Of a stretch of 64,000 bases of DNA, positions 1 through 12,814 are shown in pieces. The translations under genes were made by a program, and so were the position numbers. The stretch is from Mytilus californianus (taxonomy: Eukaryota > Mollusca > Bivalvia > Mytilida > Mytilidae). The stretch spans positions 67,110,322 to 67,174,321 of the forward strand of contig NW_026262593.1 of the NCBI RefSeq assembly GCF_021869535.1. The letters run 5' to 3'. Every line of letters starts with the position of its first letter. Within the stretch, counting starts at the first letter, position 1. Under the pieces are notes generated by a model that was not told where the DNA came from, did not search any database, and saw only the letters and a list, made by a program, of their open reading frames with translations.

Positions 1-1529
1 TATTAGGGGATTCTAGGACTAAAAACTCGATCATATCGTGATTGGTCATGTATTTTTTCTTTGGTAAGTTTGGTTGTTTTCGGTATGTTGGCGCTCAGTT
101 ATCCTTAACCCGGATCAGTGCACTCTGTTCAATAGTTAACTTTTGATGCCCAGTATATTAACTTTCTTGAGATATACAGGGTATACCTGTTTTTAGAGGA
201 TTCAAGGGTTCAAAACTCGATCATATCGTGCTTGGTCATGTATTTTTTCTTAGGTTATGTTCGGCCGTTTTCGGTATGTTGTCAATCAATAATTCTTAAC
301 CCGGATCTGTGCACTTTAGTCACTACGTAACTTTCGTTGCCCATTCCGTTTGCTTTCTTATTTTATTCAGGATGTACCTGTTATTAGGGGATTCTAGGGC
401 TAAAAACTCGATCATATCGTGCTTGGTCATGTATTTTTTATTTGGTAAGTTCGACCGTTTTCGGTATGTTGGTGCTCAGTAATCCTTAACCCGGATCAGT
501 GCACTCTATTCAATATTTTACTTTTTTTGCCCAGTATATTAGCTTTCAAGGGATATATACCTGTTTTAAGAGAATTCACGGGTGCAAAACTCGATCATAT
601 CGTGCTTAGTCATGTATTTTTTCTTAGGTTAGGTTCGGCCGTTTTCGGTATGTTGTCAATCAATATTCCTTAACCAGGATCTGTGCACTTAATTCAGTAC
701 TTAGTTGTTGTTTCTCAGTCCATTTGCTCTCTAAGGATATATAGGATATATAGGATATACCTGTTATTAGTGGATTCAAGGGCTAAAAACTCGATTATAT
801 CGTGCTTGGTCATGTATTTTCTCTTTGGTAAGTTCGACCGTTTTCGGTATGTTGGTGCTGAGTAATCCTTAACCCAGATCAGTACACTCTGTTCAATACT
901 TAACTTTTGTTGCCCAGTATATTAGCTTTCTTGGTATATATAGGGTTTACCTGTTTTTAGGGGATTCACGGGTGCAAAACTCGATCATGTCGTGCTTGGT
1001 CATATGTATTTTTTCTTAGGTTTGGTTTGGCCGTTTTCGGTATGTTGTCAATCAATAATCCTTAACCCGGATCTGTGCACTTTATTAAGTACTTAACTTT
1101 TGTTTATTAGTCCATTTGCTTTTTTAGGATATATAGGATATACCTGTTTTTAGTGGATTCAAGGGCTAAAAACTCGATTATATCGTGCTTGGTGATGTAT
1201 TTTTTCTTTGGTAAGTTCGACCGCTTTCGGTATGTTGGTGCTCAGTAATCCATAACCCAGATCAGTGCAATCTGTTCAATACTTAACTTTGGTTGCCCAG
1301 TATATTAGTTTTCTTGGGATATATAGGATATACTTGTTTTTAGAGGATTCATGGGGTTCAAAACTCTATCATATCGTGCTTGGTCATGTATCTTTTCTTA
1401 GGTTATGTTCGGCCGTTTTCGTTATGTTGTCAATCAATAATTCCTAACCCAGATCTGTGCACTTTATGCAGTACTTAATTTTTGTTGCCCATTCCATTTG
1501 CTTTCTTATGTTATTCAGGATGTACCTGT
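1..1529 (+). repeat. Higher-order repeat unit of 8 satellite monomers (1529 bp)
   Basis: The distinctive monomer beginning 'tattaggggattctaggac' at position 1 recurs at 1530 after eight monomers (A1-B1-A2-B2-A3-B3-A4-B4 by their variant bases). The second copy follows the same order for about four monomers to roughly 2280 and then switches to another monomer order. The same eight-monomer order is seen again at about 40380-41900. Monomers at equal places in different copies are far more alike than neighbours within a copy, which is the usual mark of higher-order satellite organisation. Confidence 0.8.
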
Positions 1530-4500
1530 TATTAGGGGATTCTAGGACTAAAAACTCGATCATATCGTGATTGGTCATGTATTTTTTCTTTGGTAAGTTT
1601 GGTTGTTTTCGGTATGTTGGCGCTCAGTTATCCTTAACCCGGATCAGTGCACTCTGTTCAATAGTTAACTTTTGATGCCCAGTATATTAACTTTCTTGAG
1701 ATATACAGGGTATACCTGTTTTTAGAGGATTCAAGGGTTCAAAACTCGATCATATCGTGCTTAGTCATGTATTTTTTCTTAGGTTATGTTCGGCTGTTTT
1801 CGGTATGTTGTCAATCAATAATTCTTAACCCGGATCTGTGCACTTTAGTCACTAGGTAACTTTCGTTGCCCATTCCGTTTGCTTTCTTATTTTATTCAGG
1901 ATGTACCTGTTATTAGGGGATTCTAGGGCTAAAAACTCGATCATATCGTGCTTGGTCATGTATTTTTTATTTGGTAAGTTCGACCGTTTTCGGTATGTTG
2001 GTGCTCAGTAATCCTTAACCCGGATCAGTGCACTCTATTCAATATTTTACTTTTTTTGCCCAGTATATTAGCTTTCAAGGGATATATACCTGTTTTAAGA
2101 GGATTCACGGGTGCAAAACTCGATCATATCGTGCTTAGTCATGTATTTTTTCTTAGGTTAGGTTCGGCCGTTTTCGGTATGTTGTCAATCAATATTCCTT
2201 AACCAGGATCTGTGCACTTAATTCAGTACTTAGCTGTTGTTTCTCAGTCCATTTGCTCTCTAAGGATATATAGGATATACCTGTTATTAGGGGATTCAAG
2301 AGCTGTAAACTCGATCATATCGTGCTTGGACATGTAATTTTTCTTTTGGAATTTTGGCGGTTTTCGATATGTTGGCGCTCGGTTATCCTTAACCCAGATC
2401 AGTGCACTCTGTTAAATCCTTTACTTTTGTTGCCTTGTCCATTTGCTTTCTTCACGTATAGAGGATATGCCTGTTATAAGGGTACTAAAGGTCTAAAAAC
2501 TCGATCATATCGTGCTTGGTCGTGTATTTTTTCTTTGGTAAGTTTTGCCGTTTTCGATATGTTGGTGCTCAGTAATCCTTAACCCGGATCAGTGCACTCT
2601 ATTCAATATTTTACTTTTTTTGCCCAGTATATTAGCTTTCAAGGGATATATACCTGTTTTAAGAGGATTCACGGGTGCAAATCTCGATCATATCGTGCTT
2701 AGTCATGTATTTTTTCTTAGGTTAGGTTCGGCCGTTTTCGGTATGTTGTCAATCAATATTCCTTAACCAGGATCTGTGCACTTAATTCAGTACTTAGCTG
2801 TTGTTTCGCAGTCCATTTGCTCTCTAAGGATATATAGGATATACCTGTTATTAGTGGATTCAAGGGCTAAAAACTCGATTATATCGTGCTTGGTCATGTA
2901 TTTTCTCTTTGGTAAGTTCGAATGTTTTCGGTATGTTGGTGCTGAGTAATCCTTAACCCAGATCAGTGCACTCTGTTCACAACTTAACTTTTGTTGCCCA
3001 GTATATTAGCTTTCTTGGTATATATAGGGTTTACCTGTTTTTAGGGGATTCACGGGTGCAAAACTCGATCATGTCGTGCTTGGTCATATGTATTTTTTCT
3101 TAGGTTTGGTTTGGCCGTTTTCGGTATGTTGTCATTCAATAATCCTTAACCCGGATCTGTGCACTTTATTTAGTACTTAACGTTTGTTTATTAGTCCATT
3201 TGCTTTTTTAGGATATATAGGATATACCTGTTTTTAGTGGATTCAAGGGCTAAAAACTCGATTATATCGTGCTTGGTGATGTATTTTTTCTTTGGTAAGT
3301 CCGACCGCTTTCGGTATGTTGGTGCTCAGTAATCCATAACCCAGATCAATGCACTCTGTTCAATACTTAACTTTGGTTGCCCTGTATATTAGTTTTCTTG
3401 GGATATATAGGATATAACTGTTTTTAGATGATTCAAGGTTTCAAAACTCGATCACATCGTGCTTGGTCATGTATTTTTTCTTTGGTAAGTTGGCCGTTTT
3501 CGGTATGTTGGCGCTCAGTAATCCTTATTCAGGAACTGTGCACTTTATTCAGTACTTAACTTCTATTGCCCAGTCGATTTGCCTTCTTAGGATATATAGG
3601 ATATACCTGTCATTAGGGGATTCAAGAGCTGTAAACTCGATCATATCGTGCTTGGACATGTAATTTTTCTTTTGGAATTTTGGCGGTTTTCGATATGTTG
3701 GCGCTCGGTTATCCTTAACCCAGATCAGTGCACTCTGTTAAATCCTTTACTTTTGTTGCCTTGTCCATTTGCTTTCTTCACGTATAGAGGATATGCCTGT
3801 TATAAGGGTACTAAAGGTCTAAAAACTCGATCATATCGTGCTTGGTCGTGTATTTTTTCTTTGGTAAGTTTTGCCGTTTTCGATATGTTGGTGCTCAGTA
3901 ATCCTTAACCCGGATCAGTGCAGTCTGTTCAATACTAAACTTTTTTTGTGGCCCAGTATATTAGATTTCTTGGGATATATAGGGTATACCTGTTTTTAAA
4001 GGATTCAAGGGTTGAGAATTCGATCATATCGTGCTTGCCCATGTATTTTTTCTTAGGTTAGGTTCGGCCGTTATCGATATGTTGTCAATCAATAATCCTT
4101 AATCGGGATCTGTACACTTTATTCAGTAGATAACTTCTACTGTCCATTCCATTTGCTTTCTTAGGATATATATAGAGATTATATACCTGTTATTAAGGGA
4201 TTCAAGGGCTAAAAACTCGATCATATCGTGCTTGGTCATGTATTTTTTCTTTGGTGAGATTGACCGTTTTCGGTATGTTGGCGCTCAGTAATCCTTAACC
4301 CGGACCAGTGCACTCTGTTCAATACTTAACATTTATTGCCCAGTATATTATCTTTCTTGGGATATATAGGGTATTTCCGTTTTTTGATGATTCAAGGGTT
4401 CAAAACTCGATCATATTGTGCTTGGTCATGTATTTTTTCTTAGGTTAGGTTCAGCCGTTTTCGATATGTTGTCAATCAATATTCCTTAACCCGGATCTGT

Positions 4501-7500
4501 ACACTTTATTCAGTACTTAACTATTGTTGCCCACTTCATTTGCTTTATTAGGATATATAGGATATACATGTTATTAGGGGATTCAAGGTCTAAAAACTCA
4601 ATCATATCGTGCTTGGTCAGGTATTTTTTCTTAGGTTATGTTCGGCGATTTTCGGTATGTTGTCAGTCAATTTTCCTTAACCCGGATCTGTGCAATTTAT
4701 TCAGTGCTTAACTTTTGTTGCCGAATCCATTTGCTGTCTTAGGATATATAGGATATACCTGTTATTAGGGTATTCCAGGGCTAAAAACTAGATCATATCA
4801 TGCTTGTTCATGTATTTTTTATTTGGTAAGTTCGACCGTTTTCGGTATGTTGGTGCTCAGTAATCCTTAACCCGGATCAGTGCACTCTATTCAATATTTT
4901 ACTTTTTTTGCCCAGTATATTAGCTTTCAAGGGATATATACCTGTTTTAAGAGGATTCACGAGTGCAAAACTCGATCATATCGTGCTAAGTCATGTATTT
5001 TTTCTTAGGTTAGGTTCGGCCGTTTTCGGTATGTTGTCAATCAATATTCCTTAACTAGGATCTGTGCACTTAATTCAGTACTTAGCTGTTGTTTCTCAGT
5101 CCATTTGCTCTCTAAGGATATATAGGATATACCTGTTATTAGTGGATTCAAGGGCTAAAATCTCGATCTAATCGTGCTTGGTCATGTATTTTCTCTTTGG
5201 TAAGTTCGACCGTTTTCGGTATGTTGGTGCTGAGTAATCCTTAATCCAGATCAGTGCACTCTGTTGAATACTTAACTTTTGTTGCCTAGTATATTAGCTT
5301 TCTTGGGATATATAGGGTTTACCTGTTTTAGGGGATTCACGGGTGCAAAACTCGATCATGTCGTGCTTGGTCATATGTATTTTTTCTTAGGTTTGGTTTG
5401 GTCGTTTTCGGTATGTTGTCAATCAATAATCCTTAACCCGGATCTGTGCACTTTATTTAGTACTTAACTTTTGTTTATTAGTCCATTTGCTTTTTTATGA
5501 TATATAGGATATACCTGTTTTTAGTGGATTCAAGGGCTAAAAACTCGATTATATCGTGCTTGGTGATGTATTTTTTCTTTGGTAAGTTCGACCGCTTTCG
5601 GTATGTTGGTGCTCAGTAATCCATAACCCAGATCAGTGCAGTCTGTTCAATACTTATCTTTGGTTGCCCAGTATATTAGTTTTCTTGGGATATATAGGAT
5701 ATACTTGTTTTTAGAGGATTCATGGGGTTCAAAACTCTATCATATCGTGCTTGGTCATGTATTTTTTCTTAGGTTATGTTCGGCCGTTTTCGTTATGTTG
5801 TCAATCAATAATTCCTAACCCAGATCTGTGCACTTTATGCAGTACTTAATTTTTGTTGCCCATTCCATTTGCTTTCTTATGTTATTCAGGATGTACCTGT
5901 TATTAGGGGATTCTAGGACTAAAAACTCGATCATATCGTGATTGGTCATGTATTTTTTCTTAGGTTATGTTCGGCCGTTTTCGGTATGTTGTCAATCAAT
6001 TATTCTTAACCAGGATCTGTGCACTTTAGTCATTACGTAACTTTCGTTGCCCATTCCGTTTGCTTTCTTATTTTATTCAGGATGTACCTGTTATTAGGGG
6101 ATTCTAGGGCTAAAAACTCGATCATATCGTGCTTGGTCATATATTTTTTCTTTGGTAAGTTCGACCGTTTTCGGTATGTTGGCTCTCAGTAATCCTCATT
6201 CCGGATCAGTGCACTCTATTCAATACTAATATTTTGTTGCTCAGTATATTAGATGTCTTGAGATATATAGGGTATACCTGTTTTTAGAGGATTCAAGGGA
6301 GCAAAACTCGATCATATCGTGCTTGGTCAGATATTTTTTTCGGTTAGGTTCGGCCGTTTTCGGTATGTTGTCAATCAATAATCCTTAACCTGGATCTGTG
6401 CACTTTATGCAGTGCTTAACGTTTGTTGCCCAGTCCATTTGCTTTCTTATGATATATAGGATATACCTGTTTTTAGGGGATTCAAGGGCTAAAAACTCGA
6501 TCATATCGTGCATGGTCATGTAGTTTTTCTTTGGTAAGTTTGGCTGTTTCCGGTATGTTGGCGCTCAGTTATCCTTAACCAGGAACTGTGCACTCTTTTC
6601 AATACTTAACTTTTGTTGCCCAGTATATCAGTTTTCTTGGGTTATAAAGAGTTTACCTGTTTTTAGAGGATTCAAGGGTTCAAAACTCGATCATGTCGTT
6701 CTTTGTCATGTATTTACTCTTATGTTAGGTTCGGCCGTTTTCGGTATGTTGTCAATCAAGTATCCTTAACCCTGATCTGTGCACTTTATTCAGTACTTAA
6801 CGTTTGTTGCCCAGTCCATTTGCTTTCTTAGGATATATAGGATATACCTGTTATAAGGGGATTCAAGGGCAAAAAACTCAATCTTATCGTGCTTGGTCAT
6901 GTATTTTTTCTTTGGTAAGTTTGACCGTTTTCGGTATGTTTGCGCTCAGTTATCATTAACCCGGATCAGTGCACTCTGTTCAGTATTAAACGTTTGTTGC
7001 CTAGTATATTAGCTTTCTTGGGATATATAGGGTATACCTGTTTTTAGAGAATTCAAGGGTTCAAAACACGATCATATCGTGCTTGGTCATGTATTTTTTC
7101 TTATGTTAGGTTCGGCCGTTTTCGTTATGTTGTCAATCAATAATCCTTAACCCGGATCTGTGCACTTTATTCCGTACTTAACTTCTGCTGCCCTGTCCAT
7201 TTGCTTTCTTAGGATATATATAGGATATACCTGTTATTAAAGGATTCAAGGGCTGAAAACTCGATCACATCGTGCTTGGACATGTATTATTTCTTTTGGA
7301 ATTTTGGCCGTTTTCGATATGTTGGCGCTCAGTTCTCCTTAACCCGGACCAGTGCACTCTGTTCAATACTTAACATTTATTGCCCAGTATATTATCTTTC
7401 TTGGGATATATAGGGTATATCCGTTTTTAGAGGAATCATGGGGTTCAAAACTCTATCATATCGTGCTTGGTCATGTATTTTTTCTTAGGTTATGTTCGGC

Positions 7501-9727
7501 CGTTTTCGTTATGTTGTCAATCAATAATTCCTAACCCAGATCTGTGCACTTTATGCAGTACTTAATTTTTGTTGCCCATTCCATTTGCTTTCTTATGTTA
7601 TTCAGGATGTACCTGTTATTAGGGGATTCTACGACTAAAAACTCGATCATATCGTGATTGGTCATGTATTTTTTCTTTGGTAAGTTTGGTTGTTTTCGGT
7701 ATGTTGGCGCTCAGTTATCCTTAACCCGGATCAGTGCACTCTGTTCAATAGTTAACTTTTGATGCCCAGTATATTAACTTTCTTGAGATATACAGGGTAT
7801 ACCTGTTTTTAGAGGATTCAAGGGTTCAAAACTCGATCATATCGTGCTTAGTCATGTATTTTTTCTTAGGTTATGTTCGGCCGTTTTCGGTATGTTGTCA
7901 ATCAATAATTCTTAACCCGGATCTGTGCACTTTAGTCACTACGTAACTTTCGTTGCCCATTCCGTTTGCTTTCTTATTTTATTCAGGATGTACCTGTTAT
8001 TAGGGGATTCTAGGGCTAAAAACTCGATCATATCGTGCTTGGTCATGTATTTTTTATTTGGTAAGTTCGACCGTTTTCGGTATGTTGGTGCTCAGTAATC
8101 CTTAACCCGGATCAGTGCACTCTATTCAATATTTTACTTTTTTTGCCCAGTATATTAGCTTTCAAGGGATATATACCTGTTTTAAGAGGATTCACGGGTG
8201 CAAAACTCGATCATATCGTGCTTAGTCATGTATTTTTTCTTAGGTTAGGTTCGGCCGTTTTCGGTATGTTGTCAATCAATATTCCTTAACCAGGATCTGT
8301 GCACTTAATTCAGTACTTAGCTGTTGTTTCTCAGTCCATTTGCTCTCTAAGGATATATAGGATATACCTGTTATTAGGGGATTCAAGAGCTGTAAACTCG
8401 ATCATATCGTGCTTGGACATGTAATTTTTCTTTTGGAATTTTGGCGGTTTTCGATATGTTGGCGCTCGGTTATCCTTAACCCAGATCAGTGCACTCTGTT
8501 AAATCCTTTACTTTTGTTGCCTTGTCCATTTGCTTTCTTCACGTATAGAGGATATGCCTGTTATAAGGGTACTAAAGGTCTAAAAACTCGATCATATCGT
8601 GCTTGGTCGTGTATTTTTTCTTTGGTAAGTTTTGCCGTTTTCGATATGTTGGTGCTCAGTAATCCTTAACCCGGATCAGTGCAGTCTGTTCAATACTAAA
8701 CTTTTTTTGTGGCCCAGTATATTAGATTTCTTGGGATATATAGGGTATACCTGTTTTTAGAGGATTCAAGGGTTGAGAATTCGATCATATCGTGCTTGCC
8801 CATGTATTTTTTCTTAGGTTAGGTTCGGCCGTTATCGATATGTTGTCAATCAATAATCCTTAATCGGGATCTGTACACTTTATTCAGTAGATAACTTCTA
8901 CTGTCCATTCCATTTGCTTTCTTAGGATATATATAGGATATACCTGTTATTAGTGGATTCAAGGGCTAAAAACTCGATTATATCGTGCTTGGTCATGTAT
9001 TTTCTCTTTGGTAAGTTCGACCGTTTTCGGTATGTTGGTGCTGAGTAATCCTTAACCCAGATCAGTGCACTCTGTTCAATACTTAACTTTTGTTGCCCAG
9101 TATATTAGCTTTCTTGGTATATATAGGGTTTACCTGTTTTTAGGGGATTCACGGGTGCAAAACTCGATCATGTCGTGCTTGGTCATATGTATTTTTTCTT
9201 AGGTTTGGTTTGGCCGTTTTCGGTATGTTGTCATTCAATAATCCTTAACCCGGATCTGTGCACTTTATTTAGTACTTAACTTTTGTTTATTAGTCCATTT
9301 GCTTTTTTAGGATATATAGGATATACCTGTTTTTAGTGGATTCAAGGGCTAAAAACTCGATTATATCGTGCTTGGTGATGTATTTTTTCTTTGGTAAGTT
9401 CCACCGCTTTCGGTATGTTGGTGCTCAGTAATCCATAACCCAGATCAGTGCACTCTGTTCAATACTTAACTTTGGTTGCCCAGTATATTAGTTTTCTTGG
9501 GATATATAGGATATACTTGTTTTTAGAGGATTCATGGGGTTCAAAACTCTATCATATCGTGCTTGGTCATGTATTTTTTCTTAGGTTATGTTCGGCCGTT
9601 TTCGTTATGTTGTCAATCAATAATTCCTAACCCAGATCTGTGCACTTTATGCAGTACTTAATTTTTGTTGCCCATTCCATTTGCTTTCTTATGTTATTCA
9701 GGATGTACCTGTTATTAGGGGATTCTA
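1..9727 (+). repeat. Left satellite array, ~190-bp monomers in A/B dimers
   Basis: Head-to-tail monomers of about 190 bp fill the whole stretch. Two subtypes alternate. Type A carries 'tctttggtaagtt' and 'gttggcgctcag' or 'gttggtgctcag'. Type B carries 'tcttaggttaggttcgg' and 'gttgtcaatcaat'. The A+B dimer is about 381 bp (for example starts at 1 and 382). Every monomer keeps a block like 'aactcgatcatatcgtgctt', a 'ttttcggtatgttg' block and a 'ggatatatagg' block. Subtypes recur in a set order, giving a higher-order repeat; order is broken in places, for example two A-type units adjoin near 2282-2580. The array runs off the left window edge and stops at 9727 inside an A-type monomer. Recurring 60-86 residue open frames are by-products. 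I do not recognise the satellite by name. Confidence 0.97.
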
Positions 9728-9996
9728 CACTAGTAACCCGAATTTAGCTTGAACGGACACAAACGTATTAACGCTATTTGAATGAGATTAATCGACATTT
9801 GATAAAGATTGACAAAAATTAAAAATTATTTTTAATTCATTTCAATCCATATCAAATTATTTTAATGCCAGTCAAATAGATTCGCTTGCAGTCATTCAAT
9901 TTAATTTCAGATGGTGGTAAGTTGCGTCAAAATAATAGGCCACGCCCCCGTTAAACTATTTCAAACTGGCATCAATTCGTTTTAAACATTGTTGAG
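9728..9996 (+). repeat. Left terminal inverted repeat of CACTA element (269 bp)
   Basis: Starts CACTAGTAACCCGAATTTAG and pairs in reverse complement with 38655-38923 over the full 269 bp. I count three substitutions and no gaps: one about 34 bp in, one near the 'caaaataatagg' segment and one about 7 bp from the inner edge. Similarity stops sharply after 'gttgag' at 9996. It contains an AT-rich near-palindrome (attaaaaattatttttaat) and a GC-rich block 'ggccacgcccccgtt'. Terminal repeats this long are unusual for CACTA elements, whose exact inverted repeats are usually tens of bases. Confidence 0.96.
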
Positions 9997-11148
9997 ACCC
10001 GAGCTTTGTACAGGTAAATCACTCAAGCAAAACAACCTCGATGTATCTATCGTTTATGTGTTTCAAATTTTATCGACTTTAGTTAAATGCGTGTATTCTT
10101 AGTAAAGTCACATGCTTCACAATTTAAACAAATGAATGAACAAAACACGTGACATATAAGGAATTTAAATAAAAACATTAAAATATTGATGCACGGTTTA
10201 AAAAAATGAAAAACTCGTGAATCTGTTGAAAATAAAATAGTTAGATGTATAACATAATTTTAATTTGCCCAAATGCAGTAGATCTTTATCTCACATATTC
10301 GTTTCAAAAATTGCTAAGTGCTATGAAAACTCGTGGCATGTAAGTAACGTGTGGTCCCTTGCAATTACTTACGAAACTTTATGTATTCCTGTATATTTAC
10401 CGTTTCTCTTTTTTCTGTTTTACTATATTGTACTCGTAAATTAAATGTCACGGAAATAAAAGTAACTTCACAGAAATTATTCATTGTGTACATAATTTAA
10501 ATCGATGTATCTTATATTTTCGGTAAACAACAAATATTCATTAGCTGTAAATTGATATATGGAATAGCATGTAATGAAAAAAATGTTTTGTTAAATAATA
10601 AAATTGATGAAGATAATGTTGACATTTGTTGAATTTAATAAACAGTTTAGTCTTGCTCAAAATTGTAAATGAAGTAACAGTTCAATGAACCTTTAAAACT
10701 GTGTTAAATTGTTACCGGTCACTGGAGCAAAACAGGCGTAAATTGTGGAAGAGCAGCAAAATCAAACGAAAATATTGAAGCGTGGTTACGATTCTGGAAA
10801 GGGATTTTCGTGCTGTCATGCACCGTGACGTACAAAAATTCTTGCAATAAATGAACATGTGTTCTGTATATATGAGATAAATTTTAGTCTGCGATAACGA
10901 TGGGTAGGTTTAAGTTTAACGATTTGACTGGCTATTAGTCGGCATTCTCTTACGCCTTTTAATGCATTTCAAAAAACTGATATTTACGGTTGGGGCATTT
11001 TATATAATTCTACCTTATAAATTAAAATGAAAGTAAATATTGTAAAAAAAACAAGAATGGAAAAGAAACAATTCTGCAATGTTGCTCTCATATAATTTTA
11101 TTAACTATATTTTAGCGGTAATTTCTAAATGAAAAACTAATATTTCAT
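9997..11148. other. AT-rich non-coding stretch inside left end
   Basis: Read on both strands. I see no long open frame, convincing splice-site pair or recognisable repeat here, only AT-rich sequence with stops in all frames. It lies between the left terminal repeat and the first subterminal repeat block. Confidence 0.6.
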
Positions 11149-11265
11149 CTAGGTGCTCTCGTTGAAGTCCGCGTTACATATTGAAATGAATTTCATTGGT
11201 CGGAACGTTTGCAAACTTTCAATCCAGGTGTTCTCATCGAAGTCCGCGTTCATGTTTCAATTCGA
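11149..11265 (+). repeat. Subterminal direct repeat, copy 1
   Basis: A block of about 115 bp holding two related motifs about 74 bp apart, 'aggtgctctcgttgaagt' + 'ccgcgtt' and 'aggtgttctcatcgaagt' + 'ccgcgtt'. The whole block recurs at 12701-12814, with the same internal order including 'atttcattggtcgg' between the motifs and 'catgtttcaat' after them. Repeated motifs near the ends are typical binding sites in CACTA elements, so these are candidate protein-binding sites; no counterpart was seen near the right end. Confidence 0.75.
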
Positions 11266-11639
11266 TAGATACACAATATGAAGTCCAATATGGTAAAAAA
11301 TTTCAATTTTAGACTCTACGATGTCCGAGTTAACAAATAGAATTTAGAAAAATAACACTTTTACGATTCTTCCAACACAAAAAAAGTAACTATCTTTTTC
11401 GCTGGTGAAAATTATTACTATTTATATTAGAACAAGCTAGGATTTGTATACTATGCAATTTATTCCTCGAGAAAATAAATAGTATTTATTCACTTAAATC
11501 AATAATTGATCAACTTGAACTTTGAAACAGTTACATTAATATATCGTTTCGCACCCTTTAATCTAAGGCAATTAAATCCAAATAACTAAATAAAATTAAT
11601 TGTATATTTAATTAAATAAACTAAAAGAATTGCTTCGAT

Positions 11640-12518
11640 ATACCATAATCTGGGACTATCCTATAGGTATACTAGTCAGGAGACTGTACAGTGGCGGATC
11701 CAGTGGTTGTTCCATAGATAAGAACTCCCGTTTGTTTGACGAGAAATGCTTTTTAATTGGGACATATGGTTTTTTTGCTGTAATCAGTGGTTGTCGTTGT
11801 TGTATATTATTTTTTTTATAAGTGTCGTACATCAATCAGGCCGTTAGTTTTCTCGTTTGAATTGTTTGAATTTATATTTGTAATTTTGGGAACTTTTATA
11901 AATGATTATGCGGTTTGGGTTTTGCTCTTTGTTGAAGGCTGTATGGTGATCTAATTATATAAATGTCTAAGAATATAACTTAAACACGCTAAATAATACA
12001 TTAAAAAAGTTCTATTAGATTTAAATAGAAATGCGCAATATTTCGCTAAACAAATTAGCTTCATCAGGCGTGTGCATCTCTCAAGGTGAAATCATATATA
12101 AAGGCACTTATTTATAACTTATCTTTTTATATATCTGTTATAAAACAGACAAGATTTTACGACCTAATGTAACATATATATACGTCCGCGTTACACATGC
12201 CATAGATGTAATGGTATTACGTCTATGCACATTTTAATGTCTCTCAAACGACGAAAGATTATCGTTAATTATGTCGTATACGTATTAAGTAATTGTTTTA
12301 TGAAAAAGCTTTTTAAGGGGGTGTTTGTTTATGTCAAAAAAACTATGAATATCTACCACCACTGTCGCCAGCTTTAGGTATCGGCTAACAGCAGCTGTTC
12401 TCTCGATTACTTGCTGAATAAACAAATTCAAACCAAAACATGTACATAAAATGCATATTTTTTATCACAATCTGTATATACAAACACTAAATTATTATTA
12501 CATATTTTTATGAATTTG
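11640..12518. other. Non-coding spacer with dispersed-repeat fragment
   Basis: Contains 'cagtggcggatccag' near 11690, a motif I know as a recurrent edge sequence of dispersed repeats in invertebrate genomes; a reverse-oriented relative ('tggatccgccactg') is at about 37190. A single further 'cgtccgcgttaca' near 12182 resembles the core of the flanking subterminal repeats. The 63-codon open frame at 11630-11821 overlaps the dispersed-repeat motif and has no protein-like features. Confidence 0.45.
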
Positions 12519-12556
12519 ATCAAGGATTTGTATAGTTAACTATACAAATCCTTGAT
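12519..12556. repeat. Perfect 38-bp palindrome
   Basis: Arms 12519-12537 and 12538-12556 are exact reverse complements of 19 bases with no spacer, centred on GTTAAC. It lies between the two subterminal repeat blocks. It could form a cruciform, bind a dimeric protein, or be a relic of a short inverted-repeat insertion. Confidence 0.9.
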
Positions 12557-12576
12557 TTGATTAAATTTTTGTCAAT

Positions 12577-12588
12577 CGCGCATGCGCA
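12577..12588. promoter_or_regulatory. Perfect NRF1-type site
   Basis: CGCGCATGCGCA fits the animal NRF1 consensus YGCGCAYGCGCR at every position and is a rare GC-rich island in AT-rich DNA, 21 bp after the palindrome. Such sites mark animal promoters. No obvious first exon follows within a few hundred bases, so the function is open. Confidence 0.4.
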
Positions 12589-12700
12589 GCAACATGTATT
12601 CTTCCATATTGTGACCTTATTTGACCTAAAAGAAAAAGAAGAAGAAGAAGCCTGAGATCCTGGCTAACTGTACGACGATCTATTATAGTGTGTTTTCGAT

Positions 12701-12814
12701 CTAGGTGTTCTCGTTGAAGTCCGCGTTCAAAATTCAAAGCATTTCATTGGTCGGTAGATTTGCAATCTTTCAATCCAGGTGTTCTCAAAGGGGTCCGCGT
12801 TCATGTTTCAATAT
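12701..12814 (+). repeat. Subterminal direct repeat, copy 2
   Basis: Second copy of the block at 11149-11265, with the pair 'aggtgttctcgttgaagt' + 'ccgcgtt' and 'aggtgttctcaaaggggt' + 'ccgcgtt', the latter more diverged. With copy 1 this gives four motif copies in one orientation, 1.4-3.1 kb from the left terminus. Confidence 0.75.

Noticed and set aside
230-280. CENP-B box in the satellite
   Set aside because: 'ttcggccgttttcgg' has the right flavour but wrong spacing and lacks the required A and the full CGGG, so it is only a loose resemblance.
11630-11821. 63-codon plus-strand open frame
   Set aside because: Crosses a dispersed-repeat edge motif and ends in poly-T; no promoter, splice site or domain.
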